NCBI RefSeq assembly: GCF_009905735.1
Contig: NZ_JAAALE010000001.1
Span: forward strand, 124,001-188,000
From: Porphyrobacter sp. SLTP
Lineage (GTDB): Bacteria > Pseudomonadota > Alphaproteobacteria > Sphingomonadales > Sphingomonadaceae
DNA: 64,000 nucleotides
Direction of reading: 5' to 3'
Shown here: piece by piece, positions 63,518 through 64,000 of the stretch
How the letters are laid out: every line of letters begins with the position of its first letter
Position numbering within the stretch: position 1 is the stretch's first letter
Program-made: the position numbers and the translations under genes
Notes under the pieces: generated by a model
The model's database searches: none
Seen by the model: only the letters and a program-made list of their open reading frames with translations
Told to the model about the DNA's origin: nothing

Positions 63518-64000
63518 TTACGCCAGCAATTTGCGGATGTGGCTGATCACTTCGGCTGGGCCAGCAAGCACGTCATCGGCGTGGGCGGCGATCTTCTGAC
63601 CCACCGCAATCCCGCGCCCGCCCAACTTGCGTGCGGCGATGATGGCCGGAATATCGGTCAGGTCGTCACCGATATAGACGGGTGAGCTCCCCGCAAATCG
63701 CCGCCGGTCCATGATCTGGCGCACGGCCTCCCCCTTGTTCGCACCGGGCAAAAGCAGTTCAAACACCATGTCGCCGGGCTGGATCGCAAGGCGATGATCC
63801 TCCGCGCATTCCTTGGCCCACTCATGCACCGCCTCGCGCAGTGTCGGCGCCAGCCGGTAGTGGAGGCCGAGGCCGAAGCTCTTGAGTTCGATCACCACGC
63901 CCTGCTGCGCGCCGAAGCGCTTGTGGGTCTCGCGCGCCAGGCGGGCGAACAGCGCAGAGTGCTCGGGCACGCTCAGCAGGCCGTCGCTGCGCAATTCGAG
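63518..64000 (-). CDS. otsB: Trehalose-6-phosphate phosphatase (5'-truncated by window end)
   Basis: C-terminal ~160 residues of a HAD-superfamily phosphatase removing the phosphate from trehalose-6-phosphate. Visible: EHSALFARLARETHKRFGAQ and the cap region, GDMVFELLLPGANKGEAVRQ (catalytic lysine in NKG), and the HAD motif VYIGDDLTDIPAIIAARKLG (Asp pair). The catalytic DxDxT region lies beyond the right edge. Together with otsA it completes the trehalose pathway. Confidence 0.94.
   Translation of the reverse strand, partial: LELRSDGLLSVPEHSALFARLARETHKRFGAQQGVVIELKSFGLGLHYRLAPTLREAVHEWAKECAEDHRLAIQPGDMVFELLLPGANKGEAVRQIMDRRRFAGSSPVYIGDDLTDIPAIIAARKLGGRGIAVGQKIAAHADDVLAGPAEVISHIRKLLA

Overview
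The window comes from a GC-rich Gram-negative bacterium, most likely a sphingomonad of the Erythrobacteraceae type (inferred from gene content and codon style; no rRNA or other taxonomic marker is present). Supporting signs are a sphingan/Gum-like exopolysaccharide locus, a TonB receptor next to a PepSY membrane protein, a BLUF-cobalamin photoreceptor, and secreted M20, zinc-metalloprotease and amidohydrolase enzymes of the kind common in Sphingomonadales.

Region 1 (about 0-13.1 kb) is a cell-surface polysaccharide locus: GDP-mannose 4,6-dehydratase, a NusG-type antiterminator paralogue, a polyprenyl-phosphate sugar-1-phosphate transferase, a GT4 glycosyltransferase, an O-antigen ligase/polymerase, a TPR protein, a Wzc/GumC-type co-polymerase fused to a tyrosine kinase, and a Wza/GumB-type export lipoprotein. 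The loose spacing, a decayed membrane-protein reading frame (about 6.05-6.40 kb) and a transposase remnant (13.2-13.5 kb) suggest repeated remodelling.

Region 2 (14.4-20.0 kb, minus strand) is the least familiar part. It is a tight six-gene unit: two pilin-like secreted proteins, a third longer one, a small periplasmic protein, a PapD-like chaperone, and a 768-residue outer-membrane barrel-like protein ending in an SdrD/B-type domain. It resembles a chaperone-usher pilus assembly line, but the barrel does not read like a classical usher. This is the best candidate here for an undescribed system.

Region 3 (20.5-35.5 kb) is a type I secretion locus. It has a winged-helix regulator, two large substrates (a VCBS/cadherin-repeat adhesin and an S-layer-like beta-strand-repeat protein), a 70-residue small protein, and the three exporter parts: TolC-like protein, ABC transporter and HlyD-like adaptor. 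Good intrinsic terminators follow the second substrate and the adaptor gene.

Region 4 (35.5-37.6 kb) is gene-poor and partly AT-rich, with one orphan gene. Region 5 (37.6-58.2 kb) holds an L,D-transpeptidase lipoprotein, an M20 peptidase with a zinc metalloprotease, a beta-propeller amidohydrolase, a TonB receptor/PepSY pair behind a Fur-box-like inverted repeat, a TetR-controlled tripartite RND efflux pump with a perfect 20-bp palindrome, and a second TetR gene divergent from a flavoprotein oxidoreductase. Region 6 (58.2-64 kb) contains the BLUF-cobalamin photosensor and a stress module: a GlsB-like membrane protein, a small lipoprotein, an ECF sigma factor, a DUF4142 lipoprotein, and trehalose synthesis genes otsA and otsB. 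otsB runs off the right edge.
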